Source of the DNA: a virus
Strand: one strand, 5' to 3'
Virus record (IMG/VR): IMGVR_UViG_3300027749_000129
Location: 1 to 56,523 of that record
DNA length: 56,523 bases
Positions within the stretch are counted from its first letter, which is position 1, and each line of letters begins with the position of its first letter. Positions 22,548 through 30,223 of this stretch are shown here, piece after piece. Under the pieces are notes generated by a model. That model did no database searches, was not told the origin of the DNA, and saw only the letters and a program-made list of their open reading frames with translations. The position numbers were made by a program, and so were the translations under genes.

Positions 22548-23837
22548 ATGGCAACTTACGCGAATAACCTACGTCTTACCGAGATTACTACCGGTGACGA
22601 AAGTGGGACATGGGGCACGACGACCAACAATAACTGGGAGTTTTCCACCGCTGCCCTTGGTTACGGCCTCAAGAGCATGGCGACCGATGCGGATGTGACC
22701 TATACGATGGCCGATGGCAGTGTGGATACCTTGCGCTCCATGTACCTCAAGGTTACTTCTGGGGTATCGCTGACTGCCACTCGCACCATTACCATTGCGC
22801 CCAACACAGTGTCTAAGGTTTGGATCATCGAGAACGCTACTACGGGTAGCCAGAGCATCATAATCAAACAGGGTTCCGGTGCTACCATTACGATTGCCAC
22901 GGGCACTAAAGCCATGGTGTACACCGACGGCGCGGGGTCAACGGCTGCTGTGTTTAACGCAGCTCCTACGGCGTCTACGAGCGGTACAGTCACTAGCGTA
23001 GCGGCAACGGTCCCAAGCCTTCTGAGTGTCTCCGGCAGCCCGATCACTTCCTCGGGTACACTGGCGTTCACCTACTCTGGCACTGCACTGCCCATCGCTA
23101 ACGGGGGCACCGGGGCTTCAACAGCCGCAGGCGCTAACGCTGCATTGCAAGCTTTCACTACTACAGCTACTGCTGGGGCCACTACGACCCTCACTAACAC
23201 AAGCACGTACTACCAGTATTTCACGGGGATAACTACCCAGACGGTGGTAATGCCTGTTACTTCTACGCTGTCTACGGGCTGGTCATTCCATATCTGCAAC
23301 AACAGCACGGGGAACATTACAGTTAACTCGTCTGGCGCAAACCTGATTGGAACGATTATCCCCGGCACTACGATACACATCACTTGTATTGACACTACGG
23401 TAACGACTGCTGCTGGTTGGGACTTCGGGTTCACAGACTTCGGTACGATTACCGGCACCGGCTCGGCTGTTCTTGCTACTAGCCCAACCCTGACTACTCC
23501 CACCGTCACAGGCTACACCGAAACCGTCACAGCGGGCGGCACGGTAACGTCCACCAAAACAATTGTAATCAGCACAGGCACGGTCTACACCGCCACGTTG
23601 ACATCTGCCACTGCATGTACGTTCACCATGCCCACGGCTACTGCGGGCACCTCGTTCCTGATGTTGCTCAAACAGCCTGCGTCCGGCACGGCAACTACTG
23701 CGACGTTCACCTCGGTTAAGTGGGGCACTGCGGGTGCGCCAACGATTACGGCTACTGTGGGTAAGATGGACATTTTGACTTTCGTTGCCGATGGCACTAA
23801 CTGGTACGGCTCTGCTGCTCAAGGGTATACATACTAA
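22548..23837 (+). CDS. Tail fibre-like protein
   Basis: A 429-residue protein. LPIANGGTGASTAAGANAAL (about residue 183) is a hallmark of phage tail fibre and receptor-binding proteins. The N-terminus (MATYANNLRLTEITTGDESGTWG) is likely the virion attachment domain. The rest is Thr/Ser/Ala-rich beta structure, and the C-terminus has TFVADGTNWYGSAAQGYTY, typical of fibre tips. The stop overlaps the next ATG. Confidence 0.75.
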   Translation: MATYANNLRLTEITTGDESGTWGTTTNNNWEFSTAALGYGLKSMATDADVTYTMADGSVDTLRSMYLKVTSGVSLTATRTITIAPNTVSKVWIIENATTGSQSIIIKQGSGATITIATGTKAMVYTDGAGSTAAVFNAAPTASTSGTVTSVAATVPSLLSVSGSPITSSGTLAFTYSGTALPIANGGTGASTAAGANAALQAFTTTATAGATTTLTNTSTYYQYFTGITTQTVVMPVTSTLSTGWSFHICNNSTGNITVNSSGANLIGTIIPGTTIHITCIDTTVTTAAGWDFGFTDFGTITGTGSAVLATSPTLTTPTVTGYTETVTAGGTVTSTKTIVISTGTVYTATLTSATACTFTMPTATAGTSFLMLLKQPASGTATTATFTSVKWGTAGAPTITATVGKMDILTFVADGTNWYGSAAQGYTY

Positions 23838-25699
23838 TGTTTGCGTCGAAGAACTTTTTTCAGGCTGGTGACACTGCTGTTGCAGTCGCGGGGTTTACTG
23901 ACTTTTATCCTGTTGCTGTGATGAACAATTCTACGGCTACGGGCGTTATGTTAGGGGTTGCGGTTAACTCTGCCGGTAAGTTTGTAGCCGTGGGGTATAC
24001 CAATTCTGCCTACCCCGTTGCCGCCTACTCCACCGATGGTACTACGTGGACTACTCCGGCTACAATGAATGGCTCTAGTGTTCTTGCCCGTATGTGGTCA
24101 GTAGCAGTTAACTCCGCTGGTAAATTTGTAGCCGTGGGGTATAACGGCTCCTTCTACCCCGTAGCCGCCTATTCGACTGATGGCACTACGTGGACTACCC
24201 CCGCGTTGATGAACGGCGTTAGTCTTGAGGCCCAAATGTACTCGGTAGCTGTTAACTCCGCTGGTAAATTTGTAGCAGTGGGGCTTAACAGTTCTGTCTA
24301 CCCCGTTGCCGCCTACTCCACCGATGGTACTACGTGGACTACCCCAGCTACGATGAACGGCTCTACTACGGCTGCCCAAATGTACTCGGTAGCTGTTAAC
24401 TCCGCTGGTAAGTTTGTAGCCGTGGGGTATAACAATTCTGGCTACCCCGTTGCCGCCTATTCAACTGATGGCACTACGTGGACTACCCCCGCTACGATGA
24501 ATGGCTCTACTACGGTTGCCTATATGTTCTCGGTAGCTGTTAACTCCGCCGGTAAATTTGTAGCGGTAGGTCGGAACAGTTCTGGCTATCCTGTTGCCGC
24601 CTACTCCACCGATGGTACTACGTGGACTACCCCAGCTACGATGAACGGCTCTACTACGGCTGCCAGTATGTCCTCGGTAGCTGTTAACTCCGCTGGTAAA
24701 TTTGTAGCCGTTGGGGCTGGCTCACCTAGTTTTGCCGTATCCGCATCCTCAACAGACGGCACTACGTGGACTACTCCAGTCCTAATGAACGGCACTAACT
24801 CACGATCCGCCGTTATGCGGTCGGTCGCTGTTAGCTCCGCCGGTAAGTTCATGGCGGTTGGCTATGACACCCAAAGCACTGTTGTACCTGCATCCGCTAA
24901 CGCTGTCCCTTCGTACGCCTATTCTTGGGACAGTGCTACCACTACTCGACCCCCCGGAAGTTTTACACAGCGCACCTTTGGGCTTTCCTCGTGGATAGCG
25001 CCCTCCTGTGTTGTGAGCGTTTCTGTCGTGGCTGTGGGTTCCGCCGGGTGTACCACTAACGGGGGTGGCGGTGGGGGGTTGGGGTACAAAAATAATTATT
25101 CCGTAACTGCTGGGAGTAGCTATACCGTTAGAGCAGGGTGCACCACTAGCCGCTGTTCATATTTTGTCAGCACGGCGGTTGTGAAGGGTGGGGGTGGAAC
25201 GGGCAGCACAGGTGGTACCCATACGGGTGACGGCGGGGGTAATGGGGGTACTGGCACTACTTGTAGCCCCGGCGGGGCAGGTGGGTATTCGGGGAATGGG
25301 GGTAATGGCGCTGTGGCCCCGGCTTCTGCGGGTTCTGCGGGGGCTGGCGGTGGGGGCGGAGGTGGAGGCACTCAAACTGTGGGTGTTGGTGCTGGTGGGG
25401 TGGCTCTGTTGGGGCAAGGGTCAAATGGCGCTGGCGCTGGGGCTTATGGGGCTACCCCGGGGGGTGGTGGTTCATGCGGGCAAGGTGGGACTTCCTGCTC
25501 TTCTGCGTCCTGCCACACCGGGAGCACTACAACGTTTAATCTTAGGTACTATGGGGGTAACGGGGGCAGCTATGGTGGGGGCGCAGGTGGCAGGGGAACC
25601 ACCAGCAACACCGCCGGTACTCCCGCACCGGGTGCAGTCCGTATGGTCTGGCCCGGCGCTACACGTACATTCCCAACAACCTGTGTGAGCTACCCATAA
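23837..25699 (+). CDS. Beta-propeller and glycine-rich tail fibre/adhesin
   Basis: A 620-residue protein. Residues about 20-355 contain seven repeats of about 46 residues. Each has SVAVNSAGKFVAVG, then YPVAAYSTDGTTWTTP, then MNG; the STDGTTW part resembles Asp-box or sialidase-type blades. Seven units fit a seven-bladed beta-propeller, with the N-terminal strand (FYPVAVMNNSTATG) able to close the ring. Residues about 400-610 are very Gly-rich (GGGGGLGY, GGAGGYSGNGGNG) with scattered Cys, like the polyglycine adhesins of fibre tips. It is probably the receptor-binding protein. Confidence 0.78.
   Translation: MFASKNFFQAGDTAVAVAGFTDFYPVAVMNNSTATGVMLGVAVNSAGKFVAVGYTNSAYPVAAYSTDGTTWTTPATMNGSSVLARMWSVAVNSAGKFVAVGYNGSFYPVAAYSTDGTTWTTPALMNGVSLEAQMYSVAVNSAGKFVAVGLNSSVYPVAAYSTDGTTWTTPATMNGSTTAAQMYSVAVNSAGKFVAVGYNNSGYPVAAYSTDGTTWTTPATMNGSTTVAYMFSVAVNSAGKFVAVGRNSSGYPVAAYSTDGTTWTTPATMNGSTTAASMSSVAVNSAGKFVAVGAGSPSFAVSASSTDGTTWTTPVLMNGTNSRSAVMRSVAVSSAGKFMAVGYDTQSTVVPASANAVPSYAYSWDSATTTRPPGSFTQRTFGLSSWIAPSCVVSVSVVAVGSAGCTTNGGGGGGLGYKNNYSVTAGSSYTVRAGCTTSRCSYFVSTAVVKGGGGTGSTGGTHTGDGGGNGGTGTTCSPGGAGGYSGNGGNGAVAPASAGSAGAGGGGGGGGTQTVGVGAGGVALLGQGSNGAGAGAYGATPGGGGSCGQGGTSCSSASCHTGSTTTFNLRYYGGNGGSYGGGAGGRGTTSNTAGTPAPGAVRMVWPGATRTFPTTCVSYP
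23953..24880 (+). repeat. Seven about 140-base propeller repeats
   Basis: Seven in-frame DNA repeats encode SVAVNSAGKFVAVG...STDGTTWTTP. The codons of neighbouring units are close, implying recent duplication or gene conversion. Coordinates are approximate. Confidence 0.8.
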
Positions 25700-26133
25700 T
25701 GACTCTCTATATACAAGTGCAAGACGGGCAACCCGTTAACCACCCCGCGTTGGTGGATCATCTGTATGGGGCGTTTGGGGGTATACCTGATAACTGGAAA
25801 CCATTTACTCGCGTTGACCGCCCCTCACGCACGGTTATGCCAGTGGGGGTGTACCAAGTCGCTGAAGTTATTTATTTGCCCGAGGGCGAGGGGTTTAAAG
25901 ACCAGTGGTTTGTCCGGGATATGTCTGAAGAAGAACGTATTGAAAAAATAAATGCTTACCGGGCACTGCAGCCCTATCCGTCTTGGTCGTTCGACGAACT
26001 TATTTGTGCTTGGGTGCCCCCTACACCAATACCAGACATAGAGAAATGGTGGGCGTGGGACGAGGAAACACTGGGCTGGAAAGATATTACACCGCCCGAA
26101 CTACGGCTTTCAGCAGTGAGTTTTGCGTTATGA
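25699..26133 (+). CDS. Fibre-associated hypothetical protein
   Basis: A 144-residue protein beginning on the previous stop (TAATG). QVQDGQPVNHPALVDHLYGAF is at the start, and the C-terminal half has YPSWSFDELICAWVPPTPIPD and WWAWDEETLGWKDIT, a Trp-rich pattern found in small proteins downstream of phage fibres, sometimes as tail fibre assembly factors. It may be a chaperone or a subunit of the fibre. Its stop overlaps the ATG of the sulfotransferase gene. Confidence 0.6.
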   Translation: MTLYIQVQDGQPVNHPALVDHLYGAFGGIPDNWKPFTRVDRPSRTVMPVGVYQVAEVIYLPEGEGFKDQWFVRDMSEEERIEKINAYRALQPYPSWSFDELICAWVPPTPIPDIEKWWAWDEETLGWKDITPPELRLSAVSFAL

Positions 26134-26933
26134 GCTACTTATTTTTAGCTGTTCCGCCCTATTCCGGCAGCACTGCCCTGCACAATTATATTGCTAAGTG
26201 CGCCAATGTAACGCCGCTAACCGATGAAATAAGAAAGGCAAATTCCACAGATGAAGTTGGAATAATTGAAGGGAACGCGGCAACTAAAGCTAGGACACTG
26301 TACGGAGACAAGGGTATTGCTGGGATACGTATAGCCCCCGGTGCACATATACCAATAATCCAAGACCCGACAAATTACGACTGGGGGGGTATTAAAACTT
26401 TTCTCGATACCAACTGGGAGCAAAATAACTCTACCGCTCCCGTCCGGCTACAAAAGACCCCCAACGATACCTACCGTATACAAATGATGCAGCCGTACTT
26501 CGATGCGAACTGGATCATCATGGTACGTGAGCCGTATGCGTGGGTGCAGTCAACCATTGAGATGTACTTAAAGCGCCGGATTAACCCTAGTAACAGCGCG
26601 CAAGAAATAGTTGACCACATGGTTAACACCTATGTTATACAGAAGGAGAATCAGGCGTTTCTCGGTGACAAAGCGTACACAATGACCTTTGAAGACTTTG
26701 TCACCAACGAAGACAAACACACTCAAGCACTTAAAGATTGGATGCCTGAACTGTCTGACCTTACCTTTAAAGGCGAATGTCTTGTTAAGCAAAAGGTGGT
26801 GCAGGGGCTAAATAACAATAATGCGGAGCGTGTAGCACTACTGCGCACAATTCCCGGTGCGGTGGGTAAGTTTACTGAGCTATTTAAGCCTCATGAAGCG
26901 GTGTTGAACTCTTGGGGTTATGAAACGCTATGA
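26130..26933 (+). CDS. Sulfotransferase-like protein
   Basis: A 267-residue protein whose ATG overlaps the previous stop. FLAVPPYSGSTALHNYIAKC at residues 4-23 resembles the 5' phosphosulfate (PAPS) loop of sulfotransferases. RLQKTPNDTYRIQMM precedes WIIMVREPYAWVQST, which fits the conserved R-x-P 3' phosphate region. TFEDFVTNEDK and a helical C-terminus follow. The enzyme would transfer sulfate from PAPS to a sugar or protein. Being in the tail-to-lysis stretch and next to a 2OG oxygenase, it may modify a virion or host surface component. Confidence 0.65.
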   Translation: MSYLFLAVPPYSGSTALHNYIAKCANVTPLTDEIRKANSTDEVGIIEGNAATKARTLYGDKGIAGIRIAPGAHIPIIQDPTNYDWGGIKTFLDTNWEQNNSTAPVRLQKTPNDTYRIQMMQPYFDANWIIMVREPYAWVQSTIEMYLKRRINPSNSAQEIVDHMVNTYVIQKENQAFLGDKAYTMTFEDFVTNEDKHTQALKDWMPELSDLTFKGECLVKQKVVQGLNNNNAERVALLRTIPGAVGKFTELFKPHEAVLNSWGYETL

Positions 26934-27589
26934 TAATAGAGCAACCCGAAACTAAGCCCGAGTTTGAAGCCTTTTATTACTTTCCGTCACCAATATATGT
27001 AAGCAAAAAACCAGAGTTCCTTGACGTAGTAAGTGAGGTTTCCGAAGAAGCCTTGAAAAGGATAACGCACGACGTGCATGAGTTATTTCCGATGCACAAC
27101 ACGGATGACTACGCGGGTGATCCTCGTCTAGTTGACTTTGTCACGTACCTTTGGCAAAACGGTTGGAACATCCTGCAGGGTCAAGGTTACGATATGAATG
27201 TCTTTGATGTCGTTGTTGACGCGGCTTGGACGCAGGAGCACTACAAGCACTCGTTGATGGAGCAGCACGTACATGGTGCCGGGACACAGCTAGTAGGTTT
27301 TTACTTTTTGGAGACACCGGAGAATTGTTCCCGCGCCATGTTCCATGATCCACGAGGCGGCAAGGTGCAGATCAACCTGCCCGAAACTGACATGAGTAAC
27401 GCGACACCGGCAAGTAACACGATCAATTTTGCACCAGAACCGGGGATGTTGATTATCAGTAATGCTTGGCTGCCTCACTCGTTTGGGCGACATGGTTCCG
27501 AAAAGCCGATTAAGTTCGTGCATTTTAATTTGAGCGTGCGATATAACCCGCCTCATACATGTGCAGCTCCAGCGGCTGAAGTGATTTGA
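26930..27589 (+). CDS. 2OG-Fe(II) oxygenase-like protein
   Basis: A 219-residue protein overlapping the sulfotransferase gene by four bases. MEQHVHGAGTQLVGFYFLE (about 109-127) gives the first His of the iron site with an unusual HVHG in place of HxD, then AMFHDPRGGK, and NFAPEPGMLIISNAWLPHSF with the second His. KFVHFNLSV closes the fold. This is the pattern of the small putative 2OG-Fe(II) oxygenase family of phages. Such enzymes hydroxylate proteins or nucleic acids; the substrate is unknown. Confidence 0.7.
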   Translation: MIIEQPETKPEFEAFYYFPSPIYVSKKPEFLDVVSEVSEEALKRITHDVHELFPMHNTDDYAGDPRLVDFVTYLWQNGWNILQGQGYDMNVFDVVVDAAWTQEHYKHSLMEQHVHGAGTQLVGFYFLETPENCSRAMFHDPRGGKVQINLPETDMSNATPASNTINFAPEPGMLIISNAWLPHSFGRHGSEKPIKFVHFNLSVRYNPPHTCAAPAAEVI

Positions 27590-27819
27590 AGTACTCGATC
27601 AGGTTCAACAAAAATAGGGGGCAGCCGGGACGGGGCACAATGGACCACGTCTGGCGGGTGTTTGAGGGGGACAAAAGTGAGAAGGAATACCTTGTGAAAC
27701 ACTTCCGACTCGAAGTACCCTCTGCGAGCGAACAGGATGGGCAAGACTGGAATGTAACCTGTTATGGACAACTCACGCTAGATCGAGAAACATCAACGGC
27801 GACCATTAACCCGCAGTAA
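27586..27819 (+). CDS. Small conserved hypothetical protein
   Basis: A 77-residue protein with a TTG start overlapping the oxygenase stop. It reads KYSIRFNKNRGQPGRGTMDHVWRVFEGD, broken at residue 20, then EYLVKHFRLEVPSASE, and ends TLDRETSTATI. The opening is typical of the family, so the TTG start is kept over the internal ATG at 27640. It may be a tail or lysis-region accessory; function unknown. Confidence 0.65.
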   Translation: MKYSIRFNKNRGQPGRGTMDHVWRVFEGDKSEKEYLVKHFRLEVPSASEQDGQDWNVTCYGQLTLDRETSTATINPQ

Positions 27820-27830
27820 GGAAGTAAGAC

Positions 27831-28055
27831 ATGGACTACCAAGTGCTATTCAATATCGCAGTCGCAGTTGCAGCATTTTTTGGCGGATGGACGCTGAACC
27901 GCATTTACACTGCTATTGACCGCCTTGATGGGGACGTTAGGAACATGCCAATAACCTACGTCACAAAGGATGATTACCGGGACGATATTAAGGACATGAA
28001 TCGCAAGCTGGACAAGATTTTTGATCTGCTGCAAACCAAGGTAGACAAGGCATAA
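27831..28055 (+). CDS. Membrane-anchored coiled-coil protein
   Basis: A 74-residue protein after AAGGAAG. A hydrophobic segment (VLFNIAVAVAAFFGGWTL) is followed by RIYTAIDRLDGDVRN and a charged coiled coil (YRDDIKDMNRKLDKIFDLLQT). One membrane span with a C-terminal coiled coil resembles small phage membrane proteins of lysis cassettes. It probably acts with the following holin-like gene. Confidence 0.65.
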   Translation: MDYQVLFNIAVAVAAFFGGWTLNRIYTAIDRLDGDVRNMPITYVTKDDYRDDIKDMNRKLDKIFDLLQTKVDKA

Positions 28056-28057
28056 AC

Positions 28058-28297
28058 ATGGCTACACCGAGTGAAGTCAAGGGAAAGCTGACGTTTGCCG
28101 TAACGCTGATGGTGTCTGCCACGCTGTGCATATCGGTGCTGCTGATGGTCGTCGCGCTCGTGACCGGCTTGTGGTTTCAAGAAATAGACAACGGCGAGAT
28201 ATTTAAGCTCATCAGTCCTGCATTTCAGACTATCGTTGGCGGCTTTATCGGGCTGCTTGCTGGGGTAAAACTCAGCCACGATGATAATTCAAAATAA
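28058..28297 (+). CDS. Small two-span membrane protein, holin-like
   Basis: A 79-residue protein with two predicted membrane segments: LTFAVTLMVSATLCISVLL and IVGGFIGLLAGVKLS. A short charged tail (SHDDNSK) faces one side. The size and layout are those of small holins or holin accessories. It starts three bases after the previous stop. Confidence 0.6.
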   Translation: MATPSEVKGKLTFAVTLMVSATLCISVLLMVVALVTGLWFQEIDNGEIFKLISPAFQTIVGGFIGLLAGVKLSHDDNSK

Positions 28298-28306
28298 GGC
28301 GGCAGC

Positions 28307-28705
28307 ATGATCATCGAACATCGCCGTACATATCAGACTGACAAAACCATTGGCGTAATACAAATTGGTGATGAAGTTTTGGGCGTTACGCTCGAAGACA
28401 TTGGCCGCCCTGCCGGCATCAAGATTTCCAAAGAGACCTGCATCCCGGAAGGCGAGTACAAAGTAGCAGTCACGATGTCTACCCGGTTTGGGCGGGAAAT
28501 GTTGTTGCTCTACTCCAACGAAAAAGACCGGAGCTGCGACTTGTCGGGCTGTTTATTCACCGGAATTCGCGTGCATAAAGGTACGAGAACAGAACATACC
28601 GAAGGCTGTGTCCTCTATCAGGGCGACTTACCTGCTTTAGAGCAGTTAGTCTCCGAGACGATTGCCAAGGGCGAAAAAGTCACTTGGATTATCGGGAGAG
28701 CCTAA
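28307..28705 (+). CDS. DUF5675 family protein, candidate lysis enzyme
   Basis: A 132-residue protein. GVIQIGDEVLGVTLEDIGRP, then TCIPEGEYKVAVTMSTRFGRE, and FTGIRVHKGTRTEHTEGCVL match DUF5675, a family often found in phage lysis cassettes and suspected of acting on peptidoglycan. The HKG...EGC stretch could be an active site, by analogy to YkuD-like enzymes, which is inference. Its stop overlaps the holin ATG (TAATG). No classical lysozyme is found, so this is the best endolysin candidate. Confidence 0.65.
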   Translation: MIIEHRRTYQTDKTIGVIQIGDEVLGVTLEDIGRPAGIKISKETCIPEGEYKVAVTMSTRFGREMLLLYSNEKDRSCDLSGCLFTGIRVHKGTRTEHTEGCVLYQGDLPALEQLVSETIAKGEKVTWIIGRA

Positions 28706-29118
28706 TGGCGATGGATCCTATTACTGCTGGAATTGGCTTGCTTGATACGTTCATCAACAAATTTGTTGCTGATAAAGATTTAGCCGCCAAGTTGGCGATT
28801 CAGGCCCGATCCGAAGAGTTCCAAGGCAATATAACCTTGCTGACCGGACAGATGGCCGTTAATCAAGAGGAAGCCAAAAGCACGAACTGGTTTGTGGCCG
28901 GTTGGCGACCTTGGATCGGCTGGATCTGCGGTGCTGGTCTTGCCTATGCAGTTTTGATTGAGCCGCTTGCCCGATTCATAGCACAAGTAGGTTTCCACTA
29001 CGCTGGCCCATTTCCTGTAATCGACACCACGCTGACGATGCAAGTGTTAATCGGCATGCTCGGGTTAGGCACCATGAGAACATGGGAAAAGACCAAAGAC
29101 GCTGAAGGCAAACGGTAA
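28705..29118 (+). CDS. Three-span holin, GTA_holin_3TM-like
   Basis: A 137-residue protein after GGGAGAG. N-terminal helix ITAGIGLLDTFINKFVADK is followed by LTGQMAVNQEEAKSTNWFVAGWRPWIGWICGAGLAYAV in two pieces and by LIGMLGLGTMRTWEKTKDA. The FVAGWRPWIGW and GLGTMRTWEK motifs are hallmarks of this holin family. It should form membrane holes that release or activate the lysis enzyme. Confidence 0.8.
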   Translation: MAMDPITAGIGLLDTFINKFVADKDLAAKLAIQARSEEFQGNITLLTGQMAVNQEEAKSTNWFVAGWRPWIGWICGAGLAYAVLIEPLARFIAQVGFHYAGPFPVIDTTLTMQVLIGMLGLGTMRTWEKTKDAEGKR

Positions 29119-29142
29119 ACTTTAATCAACTAGGACACGACC

Positions 29143-29694
29143 ATGAAAAGAATAATCGCTGTGTTTGTTACCCTGTTCAGCATGGCTGTCCATGCAGATC
29201 CAAACCTTGCCATCTGCCACGGCGAGTATGCTTTGTGCGCATCAAGCGCCACTGAACCGACGGGCAAGACGATGGTCGTAGGCAGCAAAACTTTTGAGGA
29301 AGGTCACGCGGTTTGCCCAGTGATCAAAGGCGAAAGCGTTGCCGACTTTAACCTCACCAACGGATCTTGCGCCCCGCCTAAAGGCGACCATACCGTGTGG
29401 AGTCTGTTTGGCACCCCCAGCACTTACCCACAATCCCCGACATGGGAGCCGGCCCCAATGACCGTCCGTACATTCACCACGGCTGTGGGAGCTGGTAACG
29501 GCATGAGCAATATGTGGTCTTTCCCGTGCGTCAAACGACCTAAGAAAGTAAATGGTGCGACGCTGTCAGATTGCTTTGGCCCCATCAACGAAAGCCCTTG
29601 GACTGGTGACCATGTACCGCCCGGTACAAACTCCGGGACTGGCGCTGCGGTCGGGGCAAGTGACCCTGTTGGCGGCAACTTTCCAAGCCAATAG
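29143..29694 (+). CDS. Secreted Cys-containing protein
   Basis: A 183-residue protein with a clear N-terminal signal peptide: MKRIIAVFVTLFSMAVHADP, cleavage likely after AVHA. The mature part has six or more Cys (ICHGEYALC, AVCPVIKGE, GSCAPP, FPCVKRP, DCFGP), suggesting disulfide bonds in the periplasm. It is beta-like with Pro- and Gly-rich stretches. It follows the holin genes, so a role in late cell-envelope processes is possible. No known spanin or lysozyme motif is present. Confidence 0.7.
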   Translation: MKRIIAVFVTLFSMAVHADPNLAICHGEYALCASSATEPTGKTMVVGSKTFEEGHAVCPVIKGESVADFNLTNGSCAPPKGDHTVWSLFGTPSTYPQSPTWEPAPMTVRTFTTAVGAGNGMSNMWSFPCVKRPKKVNGATLSDCFGPINESPWTGDHVPPGTNSGTGAAVGASDPVGGNFPSQ

Positions 29695-29734
29695 TGTGCA
29701 ATAATATGGCCAGATAAAATGGAGTTGCTTCCCC

Positions 29735-30223
29735 ATGAAAGTTCAAAAAGACGCCATTGGCAAAGAAATTAAAAAAATATACGCAAAGGCAGACTTGATC
29801 AAGGTTTGTCCAGTTGAACTGCGGGACAATGGCCTTAACCGCACCAACAGCAACATGGCGATACGGGAATACAACTACGGTCCGCTGAACCCGGACCAGC
29901 CATCTACTGATTTCTGGAAAGCCAAAGCCCGCGTGTGGGATTCCTCGGTTGAAGAAGCCAAGAGTTCGCGTTGCTGCAACTGCGCGGCGTTTGTGCAAAC
30001 CCCCGCCATGATAGCGTGCCTCGTTGAGGGTCTCGAAACAATGGATGAGGATGAATTGACAGAGAAACCGGGGGAGGAAGCAGCAGAAGAAGGTACTGCC
30101 GAATTTGATGCCAGAACCAAAATTGTTCAAAATGCTGATCTGGGCTATTGTCAGTTGTTCCACTTCCGGGCCATGGGCGAACGTACGTGTAACGCATGGC
30201 TGGTTGGAGGCCCTATTACGTAA
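29735..30223 (+). CDS. Cys-rich protein with HiPIP-like motifs
   Basis: A 162-residue protein after GGAG. The C-terminal half has RCCNCAAFVQTPAMIACLVEG and LGYCQLFHFRAMGERTCNAW. The C..C...C spacing followed by YCxxFxF...TCNAW recalls high-potential iron-sulfur proteins, though one Cys set is unusual and no signal peptide is present. A Glu-rich loop (DELTEKPGEEAAEEG) separates the parts. Family not certain; its stop overlaps the next ATG. Confidence 0.6.
   Translation: MKVQKDAIGKEIKKIYAKADLIKVCPVELRDNGLNRTNSNMAIREYNYGPLNPDQPSTDFWKAKARVWDSSVEEAKSSRCCNCAAFVQTPAMIACLVEGLETMDEDELTEKPGEEAAEEGTAEFDARTKIVQNADLGYCQLFHFRAMGERTCNAWLVGGPIT

Noticed and set aside
25188-25688. 166-codon frame inside the Gly-rich fibre gene
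   Set aside because: It reads the GGN-rich DNA in another frame, giving Gly/Val/Leu strings without motif.
21538-25699. Diversity-generating retroelement at the fibre genes
   Set aside because: No reverse transcriptase gene or template repeat pair was found; the repeats are internal duplications.
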